Shown: positions 19,913 through 29,709, numbered from the stretch's first letter. The stretch is 36,695 nucleotides of DNA from Nocardia brasiliensis IFM 10847 (GCF_000710915.1 NZ_BAUA01000101.1:1-36695), one strand, 5' to 3'. Numbers and translations are program-made. The notes: generated by a model from the sequence alone, not told the origin.

Positions 19913-20929
19913 GTGCGGTGGCAGAACCAGACCCTGGACGCCGAGGACGGCGCACTGCCCGGGCTCACCCGGGCAGGTCTGACCCGCACGGTGCAGACGC
20001 CCGAATTCGAGGGCATCACTTTTCACGAAGTGCTGTGCAAGAGCGCGCTGAACAGGCTGCCGGAAAGTTCGTCCATGCCGTTCCACTGGACGATCAATCC
20101 GATGCGTGGCTGCTCGCATGCCTGCCGCTATTGCTTCGCCCGCCCGACGCACGAATATCTGGATCTGGACGCGGGCCGCGATTTCGATTCCCAGATCGTG
20201 GTGAAGACGAATATCGCCGCGGTGTTGCGCAAAGAACTGCGCAGGCGGTCCTGGCATCAGGAACCGGTGGCGCTCGGCACCAATACCGATCCGTATCAGC
20301 GCGCCGAGGGCCGATACCGGTTGATGCCGGGCATCATTCGCGCGCTCGCCGAATCCGGGACGCCGTTCTCCATCCTCACCAAGGGCACCCTGCTGCGCCG
20401 GGATCTGCCATTACTCACGATGGCAGCCCGCCAAGTTCCGGTGAGCTTGGCAGTCTCGATCGCGATCCACGATCTGGACCTGCATCGCAGCCTGGAGACC
20501 GGCACGCCGTCGCCGAAGGCGCGCCTGGAACTCGTGCGCTCCCTCGCCGACGCGGGGTTCTCGGTGAATGTACTGGTCGCGCCGGTCATTCCGTATCTCA
20601 CCGACAGCAAGGCGCACCTCGACGGACTGTTCGAGGCGATCGCCGCGGCGGGCGCGCACTCGGCCGTCGCCTTTCCGATGCACCTGCGCGGCAGCACTCG
20701 CGGCTGGTTCCTCGGCTGGCTCGCCGAACACCATCCTGCCCTGGTGCGCCGCTACCGGCAGCTCTACGGCCGGGGCGCCTACGTGACGCCGGAGTACTCG
20801 GCCTGGCTGCGCGAGCGTCTCGATCCACTGCTCGAGCGACACGCCCTGAAGCCGGGAAAACCGGCCGAACCGGAGACACAACCGGAAAGTCCGCACGCGG
20901 CCGACCCGCAGCTGGCATTGTTCGCCTGA
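19913..20929 (+). CDS. Rv2578c-family radical SAM protein
   Basis: The 338-residue protein has the radical SAM cluster motif CxxxCxxC at Cys67, Cys71 and Cys74 (GCSHACRYCFARPTH), after the FHWTINPMRG lead-in that is typical of the SPL-like/Rv2578c group. Later parts include GTNTDPYQRAEGRYRLMPGI and TKGTLLRRDL. The C-terminus is Pro/Glu-rich and ends PQLALFA, the type of short peptide that often binds the beta clamp. I chose the GTG at 19913, which gives the family start MRWQNQ; the site lacks a strong Shine-Dalgarno. With the SOS-box-like site 8 bases upstream it is probably DNA-damage inducible; the reaction and substrate are unknown. Family members resemble spore photoproduct lyase and elongator-type enzymes. 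Confidence 0.87.
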   Translation: MRWQNQTLDAEDGALPGLTRAGLTRTVQTPEFEGITFHEVLCKSALNRLPESSSMPFHWTINPMRGCSHACRYCFARPTHEYLDLDAGRDFDSQIVVKTNIAAVLRKELRRRSWHQEPVALGTNTDPYQRAEGRYRLMPGIIRALAESGTPFSILTKGTLLRRDLPLLTMAARQVPVSLAVSIAIHDLDLHRSLETGTPSPKARLELVRSLADAGFSVNVLVAPVIPYLTDSKAHLDGLFEAIAAAGAHSAVAFPMHLRGSTRGWFLGWLAEHHPALVRRYRQLYGRGAYVTPEYSAWLRERLDPLLERHALKPGKPAEPETQPESPHAADPQLALFA

Positions 20930-21065
20930 CGCTTCGACCACCGGTTCCATACCGAACCCCACGGGATTCCGTGATGAACCACACATATCGGGCGCACGCA
21001 CCGCGCGGTGCGGAGTAGTTTGGCGAATGGCACCCCTCTCATCGACGAGGAAGTGAAGCAGGCAC

Positions 21066-23087
21066 ATGGTTTCGCACCAGAATGATGTCGGCACCAGCCA
21101 CGGCGCTGCCGGCACAGCCCAAAGCAGCACGGGCGCAGCGAAATTGGAAAAGGTCGTGATTCGGTTCGCCGGGGACTCCGGCGACGGTATGCAGCTGACC
21201 GGAGATCGCTTCACGCACGAGGCGGCCGCGTTCGGCAACGACCTCGCCACCCAACCCAACTTCCCCGCCGAGATCAGAGCGCCACAAGGCACGCTGCCAG
21301 GCGTTTCGTCGTTCCAGATCCAGATCGCCGACTACGACATCCTGACCGCGGGCGACCAGCCGGACGTGCTCGTTGCGATGAATCCGGCCGCGCTCAGGGC
21401 GAATCTGGAAGATCTGCCGCGCGGCGCCACGCTCATCGTGAACACCGACGAGTTCACCAAACGCACCCTCGCCAAGGTCGGCTACGCCGCCGACCCGCTC
21501 GATGACGACACGTTGTCGGATTTCGTGGTGCACCGCGTCCCGATGACCTCGCTCACCATGGGCGCCACCGAATCCACCGGCGTCGGAAAGAAAGACGGCC
21601 AGCGCGCGAAGAACATGTTCGCGCTCGGGCTGCTGTCCTGGATGTACGGGCGCCCGATCGGCGGCACCGAACAGTTCATGCGGGAGAAGTTCGCGGCCAA
21701 ACCGGAGATCGCCGAGGCGAACGTGCTGGCGTTCCGGGCGGGCTGGAATTACGGCGAGACCACCGAAAGCTTCGCCACCACTTACGAAATCGCGCCCGCG
21801 AAGCTGCCGCCCGGCACCTACCGGCAGATCACCGGCAACACCGCGCTCGCCTACGGACTGGTCGCCGCGGGCCAGCTGGCCGGGCTGCCGGTGTTCCTCG
21901 GCACCTACCCGATCACTCCGGCCTCGGACATCCTGCACGAGCTGAGCAAGCACAAGAACTTCGGCGTCACCACCTTCCAGGCCGAAGACGAGATCGCGGG
22001 AATCGGTGCGGCGCTCGGCGCTTCGCTCGGCGGCGCGCTCGGTGTCACCAGCACGTCGGGGCCGGGCTTGGCGCTCAAGAGCGAAACCATCGGTCTCGCC
22101 GTGATGACCGAGCTGCCGCTGCTGGTCGTCGACGTGCAGCGCGGCGGTCCCTCCACCGGTCTGCCGACCAAGACCGAGCAAGCGGATCTGTTGCAGGCGC
22201 TCTACGGCCGCAACGGCGAATCACCGGTCGCGGTCCTCGCGCCCCGCTCGCCCGCCGACTGCTTCGCCACCGCGGTGGAGGCGGCCAGGATCGCGCTCAC
22301 CTATCGCACGCCGGTGCTGCTGCTCTCCGACGGGGCCATCGCGAATGGTTCTGAGCCATGGTCGATTCCGAATGTCGAGGACCTGCCGCCGATCGTCGCG
22401 GGCTTCGAGCCCGCCGGCGCGGAAACCGACCCGTTCCAGCCCTACGCGCGCGACCCGGAGACGCTCGCCCGCCCCCTCGCCGTCCCGGGCACCAAGGGGC
22501 GCGCACACCGGATCGGCGGCCTGGAGAAGGCCGACGGCAGCGGCAACATCTCCTACGATCCGGCCAATCACGAACTGATGGTGCGGTTGCGGCAGGCCAA
22601 GATCGACGGGATCAGCGTGCCCGATCTCGAGGTCGACGATCCGGACGGCAACGCCGAACTGCTGATCATCGGCTGGGGCAGTTCCTACGGACCGATCGGC
22701 GAAGCCTGCCGGCGCGCCCGCCGCCGCGGTGTGCCCGTCGCGCAAGCGCACCTGCGGCATCTGAATCCGTTGCCCGCCAACCTCGGTGACGTGCTGCGCC
22801 GCTACCGCACCGTGGTCGCGCCGGAGATGAACGGCGGCCAGCTCGCGCTGCTGTTGCGCGGGAAATACCTGGTCGACGTGCGGCCGTGGACGAAGGTCGC
22901 GGGCACCGCGTTCTCCGCGCAGGAACTCGTCGGGGTGATCGACGCCGCGTTGGACGGCTCGATCGAGGAGATGGAACAGGACAAGGCCTTCGCCGCACGG
23001 GCGCGGGCCACGTACACGACGCAGCCGGACAGCTCCGCGGATCGGGCACAGCCGGGCGACGTCCGACCTACTGGGGGCAACGAATGA
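21066..23087 (+). CDS. korA: 2-oxoglutarate:ferredoxin oxidoreductase, alpha/gamma subunit
   Basis: The 673-residue protein is KorA of the 2-oxoacid:ferredoxin oxidoreductase, which converts 2-oxoglutarate to succinyl-CoA and reduces ferredoxin. The first part is the gamma domain (IRFAGDSGDGMQLTGDRF), and the pyruvate:ferredoxin-type alpha domain follows (TYPITPASDILHELSKH near residues 280-296, then TSTSGPGLALKSETIGLAV). The length fits actinobacterial KorA fused with gamma, e.g. Rv2455c. The ATG at 21066 is followed by a poorly conserved stretch of about 30 residues. Its stop overlaps the korB start as ATGA. Upstream 136 bases hold the promoter. The order is unlike M. tuberculosis, where korAB lie elsewhere. 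Confidence 0.93.
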   Translation: MVSHQNDVGTSHGAAGTAQSSTGAAKLEKVVIRFAGDSGDGMQLTGDRFTHEAAAFGNDLATQPNFPAEIRAPQGTLPGVSSFQIQIADYDILTAGDQPDVLVAMNPAALRANLEDLPRGATLIVNTDEFTKRTLAKVGYAADPLDDDTLSDFVVHRVPMTSLTMGATESTGVGKKDGQRAKNMFALGLLSWMYGRPIGGTEQFMREKFAAKPEIAEANVLAFRAGWNYGETTESFATTYEIAPAKLPPGTYRQITGNTALAYGLVAAGQLAGLPVFLGTYPITPASDILHELSKHKNFGVTTFQAEDEIAGIGAALGASLGGALGVTSTSGPGLALKSETIGLAVMTELPLLVVDVQRGGPSTGLPTKTEQADLLQALYGRNGESPVAVLAPRSPADCFATAVEAARIALTYRTPVLLLSDGAIANGSEPWSIPNVEDLPPIVAGFEPAGAETDPFQPYARDPETLARPLAVPGTKGRAHRIGGLEKADGSGNISYDPANHELMVRLRQAKIDGISVPDLEVDDPDGNAELLIIGWGSSYGPIGEACRRARRRGVPVAQAHLRHLNPLPANLGDVLRRYRTVVAPEMNGGQLALLLRGKYLVDVRPWTKVAGTAFSAQELVGVIDAALDGSIEEMEQDKAFAARARATYTTQPDSSADRAQPGDVRPTGGNE

Positions 23088-24163
23088 CCATCATGGAGAC
23101 CTCGCTCGTCGGCACCGATCTGGGCCTGACGGGACTGTCCGGTGTACCCGCCGCCGACGGCCAGCAGAAGGTCAAGGACTTCACCTCCGATCAGGAGGTG
23201 CGCTGGTGCCCCGGCTGCGGTGACTACGTGATCCTGGCGACCGTGCGCGGCTTCCTCGCCGAGCTCGGATTGCGCAGGGAGAACCTGATGTTCGTGTCCG
23301 GGATCGGCTGCTCCAGCCGCTTCCCGTACTACCTCGAGGCGTACGGCATCCACTCCATCCACGGCCGCGCGCCCGCCATCGCGACCGGGCTGGCGGTGAC
23401 CAGGCCCGATCTGTCGGTGTGGGTGGTGACCGGGGACGGCGACGCGCTGTCCATCGGCGGCAACCATCTCATCCACGCGTTGCGCCGCAACGTGAACATG
23501 ACGATCCTGCTGTTCAACAACCGGATCTACGGACTCACCAAGGGGCAGTACTCGCCGACCTCCGAGGCAGGCAAGATCACCAAGTCCACGCCGATGGGCT
23601 CGGTGGACCACCCGTTCAACACCCTGTCCGTCGCGCTCGGCGCCGAGGCCACCTTTGCCGCCCGTGCCCTCGACTCCGACCGGGCCGGGCTGACCGAGGT
23701 GCTGCGCGCCGCCGCCGAACATCGCGGTACGTCGTTCGTCGAAATCCTGCAGGACTGCCCGATTTTCAACGACGGCTCGTTCGACGCGCTGCGCCGCGAC
23801 AACGCCGCGAACCACCTGGTGCCGCTGCACCACGGACAGCCCATCCGGTTCGGCGCCGAGAACGAATTCGCCGTGATACAAAGCGGTTTCGGTCTGGAAG
23901 TCACCCGGGCCGACGCGGTCCCCGAATCCGAGATCGTCATCCACGATGCCTACACCGACAACCCGGAATACGCCTACGCCCTCTCCAGGTTGTCCGACCA
24001 GTCGCTGGACCACGTCGTCACCGGGATCTTCCGCAGCGTGAGCCGACCCACCTACGACGACGGCGTCCGCGCGCAGACCGACACCGCCCGCGAACGCAAA
24101 CCCCTCGACCAGAACTCCCTCCAGTCCTTGCTGACCGGCCCCGAAACCTGGACCGTCAGCTAG
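23084..24163 (+). CDS. korB: 2-oxoglutarate:ferredoxin oxidoreductase, beta subunit
   Basis: The 359-residue protein is the thiamine-diphosphate-binding beta subunit. It has the cluster-ligand motif CPGCGDY at residues 42-48, then GIGCSSRFPYY, the ThDP/Mg segment GDGDALSIGGNH near 117-128 and NNRIYGLTKGQYSPTS near 145-160. The ATG at 23084 overlaps the korA stop, and GGGGG lies 6-11 bases upstream inside korA. KorA and KorB form the working enzyme together with a ferredoxin; no ferredoxin gene is in view. mdh follows on the other strand, so two TCA-cycle steps are adjacent. Confidence 0.95.
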   Translation: MTIMETSLVGTDLGLTGLSGVPAADGQQKVKDFTSDQEVRWCPGCGDYVILATVRGFLAELGLRRENLMFVSGIGCSSRFPYYLEAYGIHSIHGRAPAIATGLAVTRPDLSVWVVTGDGDALSIGGNHLIHALRRNVNMTILLFNNRIYGLTKGQYSPTSEAGKITKSTPMGSVDHPFNTLSVALGAEATFAARALDSDRAGLTEVLRAAAEHRGTSFVEILQDCPIFNDGSFDALRRDNAANHLVPLHHGQPIRFGAENEFAVIQSGFGLEVTRADAVPESEIVIHDAYTDNPEYAYALSRLSDQSLDHVVTGIFRSVSRPTYDDGVRAQTDTARERKPLDQNSLQSLLTGPETWTVS

Positions 24164-24313
24164 GAGTTCAGCCCACCGCCCGCGGTCCCCGCACCCCTTC
24201 TACGCTCCCGCACCGACTGTGGACGGCCGCAGTGGTGCGGGAAGACAGAGCGGGTGCGCGATACCGGGACTACTTTGCGCTCGCGTCCCGATGGGGCGCC
24301 CGGACGGCAGGGG

Positions 24314-25324
24314 TCAGGGGCGCTTGGCGAAGCCCAGGTCGATCACGGCGTCGCGTTCCTGGGTGAGCTCGGCGACGGTCGCGTCGATGCGGGGGCGGGC
24401 GAAGTCGTCGATGCCCAGGCCGGGGACGATCGTGTACTTGCCGTCGGCGCAGGTGACGGGGAAGGAGCTGATCAGGCCTTCGGGGACGCCGTAGGAGCCG
24501 TCGGAGGGGACCGCCATGGAGACCCAGTCGCCGGCGGCGGTGCCGCGCACCCAGTCGTGGATGTGGTCGAGGGCGGCGCTGGCCGCGCTGGCGGCCGAGG
24601 ACGCGCCGCGCGCCTGGATGATCGCGGTGCCGCGCTGCTGCACGGTCGGGATGAAATCGTCGGTGAGCCAGGCGCGGTCCGCGATGCGGTCGAGGGCGGG
24701 CTCGCCGCCGATGGTCGCGTGCGCGATATCCGGGTACTGGGTCGCGGAGTGGTTGCCCCAGATGGCAACTCGCGCGATCGCGGCCGCGGGCGCGCCGGTT
24801 TTCTTCGCCAGTTGGGCGATGGCGCGATTGTGGTCCAGGCGGGTCATCGCGGTGAAGCGTTCGGCGGGCACGTCCGGGGCGTTGCTCATGGCGATGAAAG
24901 CGTTGGTGTTGGCGGGATTGCCCACGACGAGCACCTTCACGTCGTCGGCGGCGCTGGCATTGATCGCGGCGCCCTGCTCGGTGAAGATCGTGCCGTTGGC
25001 GGCGAGCAGATCCGACCGTTCCATGCCTGCCGTGCGCGGCCGCGCACCCACCAGCAGTGCGACATTCGCGCCCGAGAACCCCTCCCACGGGTCGTCACTG
25101 ATGTCGATGGACTCCAGCAGCGGAAACGCCCCGTCCTCCAATTCCATCGCGACACCCTCCAGCGAGGAGACCGCCGCCGGAATCTCCAGCAACCGCAGGC
25201 GCACCGGCGTATCCGCGCCGAGCATCGCCCCGGAGGCGATCCGGAACAACAACCCGTACGCGATCTGCCCCGCCCCGCCGGTCACGGCAACGGTCACGGG
25301 CGCATTCCGAACCACGCTGTTCAC
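24314..25324 (-). CDS. mdh: malate dehydrogenase
   Basis: This NAD-dependent enzyme interconverts malate and oxaloacetate. The 336 residues show the nucleotide site TGGAGQIAYGLLFRIASG near the N-terminus, the mobile-loop Arg region GARPRTAGMERSDLL, the substrate-binding segment TRLDHNRA and the catalytic His in IWGNHSATQYPD. It is the LDH/MDH type with the actinobacterial IASGAMLG. Two GTG codons lie at 25327 and 25324; I chose the second because AAGGAG is then 6 bases away instead of 3. It converges with korB over 150 bases with only a weak hairpin (24265-24290). Confidence 0.95.
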   Translation of the reverse strand: MNSVVRNAPVTVAVTGGAGQIAYGLLFRIASGAMLGADTPVRLRLLEIPAAVSSLEGVAMELEDGAFPLLESIDISDDPWEGFSGANVALLVGARPRTAGMERSDLLAANGTIFTEQGAAINASAADDVKVLVVGNPANTNAFIAMSNAPDVPAERFTAMTRLDHNRAIAQLAKKTGAPAAAIARVAIWGNHSATQYPDIAHATIGGEPALDRIADRAWLTDDFIPTVQQRGTAIIQARGASSAASAASAALDHIHDWVRGTAAGDWVSMAVPSDGSYGVPEGLISSFPVTCADGKYTIVPGLGIDDFARPRIDATVAELTQERDAVIDLGFAKRP

Positions 25325-25494
25325 CACTATCTCCTTGCACTAGGCCGACTCTCGCACCCAACCCTATCGACCCGCACTCTCCCCGAAACCACACGGTGAG
25401 CAACCCAACAGTCACCCACCGCCGCACCCCGACATGCCGCCGAGTCAGCCCGGCTGATCGGCGCAACGGCCGTGCCGAGGGGCGGGCGACGGGT

Positions 25495-26142
25495 TCAGAT
25501 CAGGGCGGCTACTTCGCGGTCGGTGAGGACTATCGGGGAGACGAAGTCTTTGCTGCGGGCCATTTGGACGGCGCGGTAGAGGGGGCGTTCGGCGAGGTGG
25601 GCGTCGCGGGCTTCGGCGCGTAGTTGGTGGACGAGCATGGTGGAGACCGACACGGCGGCGGCGAGTTGGCTGGTGGCGAGGGCGTCGGCGAGGCGGCGCA
25701 GGCCGAGTAGATGCATTTCGCGGCCGCTGCCCGCATCGGTGTACATGGCCAGCGGAATGATCTGAGAGAACTCTCCCGCGGTCACGCGCAGCACGATCCG
25801 GCTGAGTCGCGCCGGAAAGATCAGCACCTCGACACCGGTCGCCGCGGACACCTCGACTCGCCGCTCCCCGAACACCCGGCGGGCATGGATCGTGGTCCCC
25901 GCCAACCACATTCGCCGACGCCGCAACGCCACCGCGTAGGCGACGGTCGGTGCGCCGACGACCACTCCGATGAGCACCGCGACCGGCCAGGTGACGACGG
26001 TCGCCGCCAGCAGCGCGGTCCCGATCCCGATCCCCGCCGCGGCCAAGGCCAGTCTGCGCAGCATCGGCGCGTACATCTCGGGTGCGACGAGATCCAGCCC
26101 CACCGGCGGATCCGTCTGCTGCTCACCAGAATTCGCCTGCAC
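25495..26142 (-). CDS. membrane protein of unknown function, two N-terminal helices
   Basis: The 215-residue protein has two hydrophobic helices between about residues 29 and 75 (LALAAAGIGIGTALLAATVV and WPVAVLIGVVVGAPTVAYAV) and then a soluble domain with RRMWLAGTTIHARRVFGERR, LIFPARLSRIVLRVTAGEF and a helical C-terminal part (VHQLRAEARDAHLAERPLYRA). I recognise no family. The start is a GTG at 26142 with GGAGAGG upstream. It lies between mdh and hisS, all on the minus strand but with gaps of 170 and 207 bases, so it is probably transcribed alone. Long Arg/Pro-rich frames on the opposite strand are shadows of it. Confidence 0.65.
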   Translation of the reverse strand: MQANSGEQQTDPPVGLDLVAPEMYAPMLRRLALAAAGIGIGTALLAATVVTWPVAVLIGVVVGAPTVAYAVALRRRRMWLAGTTIHARRVFGERRVEVSAATGVEVLIFPARLSRIVLRVTAGEFSQIIPLAMYTDAGSGREMHLLGLRRLADALATSQLAAAVSVSTMLVHQLRAEARDAHLAERPLYRAVQMARSKDFVSPIVLTDREVAALI

Positions 26143-26349
26143 TCGCCCAACCCTCTCCGTGACACCGGCGCCACGTCACGCGCGCTGTCACGTTACTCCA
26201 GCCCCCTCCCCCACGTAGCCCGTTCCACCAGCCCACCCGCCCGAAGCACGATTTGCACTGAGCCACCCGCCGCAGACGCACGCGCGCACGGCCACCCGGA
26301 CACGCACGCAAGCCGAGCACGCTCGCGCGAAGTGCCCTCGCCCACCGGC

Positions 26350-27624
26350 TTACCCGTCGCTGAGCGCCGCCTGCAGCGTGGTGACCGCTTCATCCAAGGG
26401 GATCTGCCGCTGGTCCCCGGTGGACATGTCTTTCAGGCCGATGGTGCTTTCGGCGAGGTCGCGGTCGCCGAGGACGAGGGTGTAGCGGGCACCGGACCGG
26501 TCCGCCGCCTTCATCGCGCCTTTGACACCGCGGCCGCCGTAGGCGAGGTCGACGCTGATGCCTGCCGCGCGCAAGCGGGCGGCGAGGACGACGAGGCGCT
26601 GTTGGGCGGCGTCGCCGAGCGGGACGCCGAACACCTGGCAGCGGGCGGGGTCGCCGGCCGTCTTGCCTTCGGCTTGCAGGGCGAGCACCGTGCGGTCCAC
26701 GCCGAGCCCGAATCCGATGCCGGACAACGGTTGTCCGCCGAGCTGCGCCATCAGTCCGTCGTAGCGTCCGCCGCCGCCGATGCCCGATTGCGCGCCCAGT
26801 CCGTCGTGCACGAACTCGAAGGTGGTCTTGGTGTAGTAGTCGAGCCCGCGCACCATCCGCGGGTTCACCACGTACGGCACGCCGAGCGCGTCGAGGTGAC
26901 CGAGGACCTGTTCGAAGTGGGTCTTGGCCGATTCGGAGAGGTGATCGATCATGAGCGGCGCGTCGGCGGTCATCGCGCGCACCTCGGGCCGTTTGTCGTC
27001 GAGCACGCGCAGCGGGTTGAGTTGCGCCCGGCGCTTGGTCTCTTCGTCGAGCGGCAGCCCGAACAGGAACTCCTGCAACAGTTCCCGATATTGCGGGCGG
27101 CAGGTGTCGTCGCCGAGCGAGGTGAGTTCCAGCCGGAAACCGTCCAGTCCGAGCCCGCGGAAGCCGGCGTCGGCGATGGCGATCACCTCGGCGTCGAGCG
27201 CGGGATCGTCGACCCCGATCGCCTCGATCCCGACCTGCTGCAACTGCCGGTACCGACCGGCCTGGGGCCGCTCGTATCGGAAGAACGGGCCGTTGTAGAC
27301 CAGTTTCACCGGGAGCTGCCCGCGATCGAGCCCGTGCTCGATGACCGCGCGCATCACCCCGGCGGTTCCCTCGGGACGCAACGTCACGCTGCGGTCGCCG
27401 CGGTCCGGGAAGGTGTACATCTCCTTGCTGACCACGTCGGTCGATTCGCCGACCCCCCGGGCGAACAGTCCGGTGTCTTCGAAGACCGGCAGTTCGATAT
27501 GTCCGTACCCGGCCAGTCGGGCGGCGCGGATCAGGCCGTCGCGCACCGCGACGAACTCGGCCGAGCCGGGCGGGACATAGTCCGGAACCCCCTTCGGGGC
27601 GGAGAAGCTGCTGGTCTTGGTCAC
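26350..27624 (-). CDS. hisS: histidyl-tRNA synthetase
   Basis: This class II synthetase charges tRNA-His. The N-terminus is TKTSSFSAPKGVPDYVPPG, followed by motif 2 (RYERPQAGRYRQLQQ) preceded by TLRPEGTAGVMRA, the His-specific RGLDYYTKTTFEF and GRYDGLMAQLGG motifs and the anticodon-binding domain near the C-terminus. The 424 residues are normal. I chose the GTG at 27624 because family members start just before TSSFSAPKG; the frame extends 13 codons further upstream without support. It stands near ppiB as in M. tuberculosis (Rv2580c and Rv2582), but the glyoxalase gene Rv2581c that lies between them there is absent here. Confidence 0.95.
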   Translation of the reverse strand: MTKTSSFSAPKGVPDYVPPGSAEFVAVRDGLIRAARLAGYGHIELPVFEDTGLFARGVGESTDVVSKEMYTFPDRGDRSVTLRPEGTAGVMRAVIEHGLDRGQLPVKLVYNGPFFRYERPQAGRYRQLQQVGIEAIGVDDPALDAEVIAIADAGFRGLGLDGFRLELTSLGDDTCRPQYRELLQEFLFGLPLDEETKRRAQLNPLRVLDDKRPEVRAMTADAPLMIDHLSESAKTHFEQVLGHLDALGVPYVVNPRMVRGLDYYTKTTFEFVHDGLGAQSGIGGGGRYDGLMAQLGGQPLSGIGFGLGVDRTVLALQAEGKTAGDPARCQVFGVPLGDAAQQRLVVLAARLRAAGISVDLAYGGRGVKGAMKAADRSGARYTLVLGDRDLAESTIGLKDMSTGDQRQIPLDEAVTTLQAALSDG

Positions 27625-27760
27625 GATGGTCCAGTTTCCACCACCACGCCCCCTCGAGTCCAACCGGTTATCGGCAGCGGGCCGGGCCCGATCTGCGTAG
27701 ATCCCCAGACATCCCCGGCGAGCACGGATTTTGGCCGGTCGCGGGTGTGAGGCGCACCGC

Positions 27761-27789
27761 TCTCAGGAAGTGTCGAGCAGTCTCAGGAA
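27761..27789. repeat. direct repeat TCTCAGGAA upstream of ppiB
   Basis: The 9-base sequence TCTCAGGAA occurs at 27761-27769 and 27781-27789, a spacing of 20 bases (about two helical turns), 52-80 bases before the ppiB start. Such an arrangement fits a pair of protein-binding sites, but no known regulator is recognised. Confidence 0.35.
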
Positions 27790-27840
27790 TAAATGGCAGA
27801 CTCTAGGGCCGTAACAACCGGACACGGGAGGAACGTGGTA

Positions 27841-28716
<876 letters not shown>

Positions 28717-28731
28717 GATCTTCGACACACG

Positions 28732-28767
28732 TTCGGGCCCGGGCCGTTCATCGGCGCCGGGCCCGAA
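28732..28767 (+). terminator. hairpin after ppiB
   Basis: The arms 28732-28742 and 28757-28767 (TTCGGGCCCGG and its complement) form an 11-bp stem, with three further inner pairs after one bulged base. It starts 15 bases after the ppiB stop. No run of T follows, only a pyrimidine-rich stretch (CTACCTCTTCTT). Confidence 0.55.
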
Positions 28768-28783
28768 ACGCGTCTACCTCTTC

Positions 28784-28797
28784 TTAGGTGTACCTAA
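28784..28797. promoter_or_regulatory. palindromic site TTAGGT-GT-ACCTAA
   Basis: A perfect 6+6 palindrome with a 2-base centre lies 16 bases beyond the ppiB hairpin. It could be an operator. The half-sites resemble those of IdeR/DtxR iron boxes, but these are 19 bp with wider spacing, so I do not call it one. The nearest plus-strand gene starts 321 bases downstream. Confidence 0.3.
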
Positions 28798-29118
28798 ACG
28801 TACGGTAAGGGTGGGCTTACACCGGAGAACGTCCGGCGAGTTCCCGGGCCTGTCGGAATTGTGCGATATATGCTGATAAGCGGCACAGCCGTACGGTTGC
28901 GTCGCGGCTTTCTCGGGTAATCTCGAAACACGGAGTTCCCGTAGCGTAGTAGTCCCTCGACTGGGTAACCCCCGCCCCAGGGAATGCCACGACACGAGCC
29001 CTCCCGGTGTCGAAGTTTGCAGCCGGGGCGTCGTCCGACGGACTACAGTTCGCGTGGCGGTGTCCGAGACGAAGCACCACAACATCCATAGTGATCACTG
29101 CAGCATCGGGGAGCAGCC
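28798..29118. other. intergenic stretch before the 29119 gene; nothing assigned
   Basis: I found no tRNA, attachment-site duplication or convincing frame here. It is less GC-rich than its surroundings, with GATATATGCTGATAA at about 28862 and GGGTAATCTCGAAAC at about 28915 as possible promoter elements. It marks the border between the conserved ppiB side and the conjugation-like cluster, so an insertion junction could lie in it. Confidence 0.35.
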
Positions 29119-29667
29119 ATGTCCGAGGAACTGGACGACATCGGCCGCGAGACAGCGGCCATGATGAGGACAATGTTGCAGCTTGCGACCCTGGTCGCGC
29201 TGCGGACCCGCGAGCGTGGTCAAAAAGAAGCCGAAGCGCGCGTGAAGGTCACCGAGGCCCGCATGAAAGAGGCCCGGGAGATGCAGGTCCGCGAGGCCCG
29301 GGACTCCAAAGCGAAGGATCCGCGTAACACCGAGCTCGCTCGGATGATCGAGCGCCCGATCCCGGAACGTGGTGTGTCGCTGGAGAAGGATCGTTTCTCC
29401 GCACAGGCCGAAGCCACCCGAATGGCTGCCACCGCCGCCGCCCACGCGAAGCCGGTGCTGCAGTACGACTCCCCTGAACGCCGCATGGCGATCGCCGCAC
29501 ACCTCGCCAAGATGGGTGTCGCGCCGGAGCTGGCCGCGGTTCGAATGTTGATCGAAGTAGGCCAGGCGCAACCGCCGATCGAGGCGGTCCGCACCCGCCC
29601 CGAGGAAGCGCCCGCGGTCACCCGGGCCAGGGAACAGGAATCCCGCGGCCTGGAACGCACCCGCTGA
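29119..29667 (+). CDS. charged helical protein of unknown function
   Basis: The 182-residue protein is highly charged. A helix at about 5-30 (RETAAMMRTMLQLATLVALR) is followed by a long Lys/Glu/Arg-rich helix with EAEARVKVTEARMKEAREMQ, probably coiled coil. The C-terminal part has YDSPERRMAIAAHLAKMGV and a predicted helix PELAAVRMLIEVGQA. I recognise no family. The ATG at 29119 has GGGGAG 7-12 bases upstream. It faces the DUF4913/TraD cluster, with the shared terminator between them, and may belong to the same element. The low-Cys, high-Glu/Arg make-up is unlike a membrane or secreted protein. Confidence 0.65.
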   Translation: MSEELDDIGRETAAMMRTMLQLATLVALRTRERGQKEAEARVKVTEARMKEAREMQVREARDSKAKDPRNTELARMIERPIPERGVSLEKDRFSAQAEATRMAATAAAHAKPVLQYDSPERRMAIAAHLAKMGVAPELAAVRMLIEVGQAQPPIEAVRTRPEEAPAVTRAREQESRGLERTR

Positions 29668-29674
29668 AACCACA

Positions 29675-29709
29675 GCAAACGCCCGCTTATCAAGCGGGCG
29701 TTTGCTTTT
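29675..29709. terminator. strong bidirectional intrinsic terminator
   Basis: The arms 29675-29688 and 29692-29705 (GCAAACGCCCGCTT and its exact complement) form a 14-bp stem with a 3-base loop, followed by TTTT on the plus strand. On the minus strand the stem is followed by a weaker pyrimidine stretch. It closes the 29119-29667 gene and also lies 23 bases beyond the end of the DUF4913 gene, so it can serve both. Confidence 0.9.

Noticed and set aside
28784..28797. IdeR/DtxR iron box
   Set aside because: The half-sites are similar, but the iron box is a 19-bp site with 7 bases between the 6-base halves; here only 2 bases separate them.
28798..29118. tRNA gene or attachment site for the cluster
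   Set aside because: No T-loop consensus or cloverleaf could be found, and no direct repeat matching the other side of the cluster is in the window.
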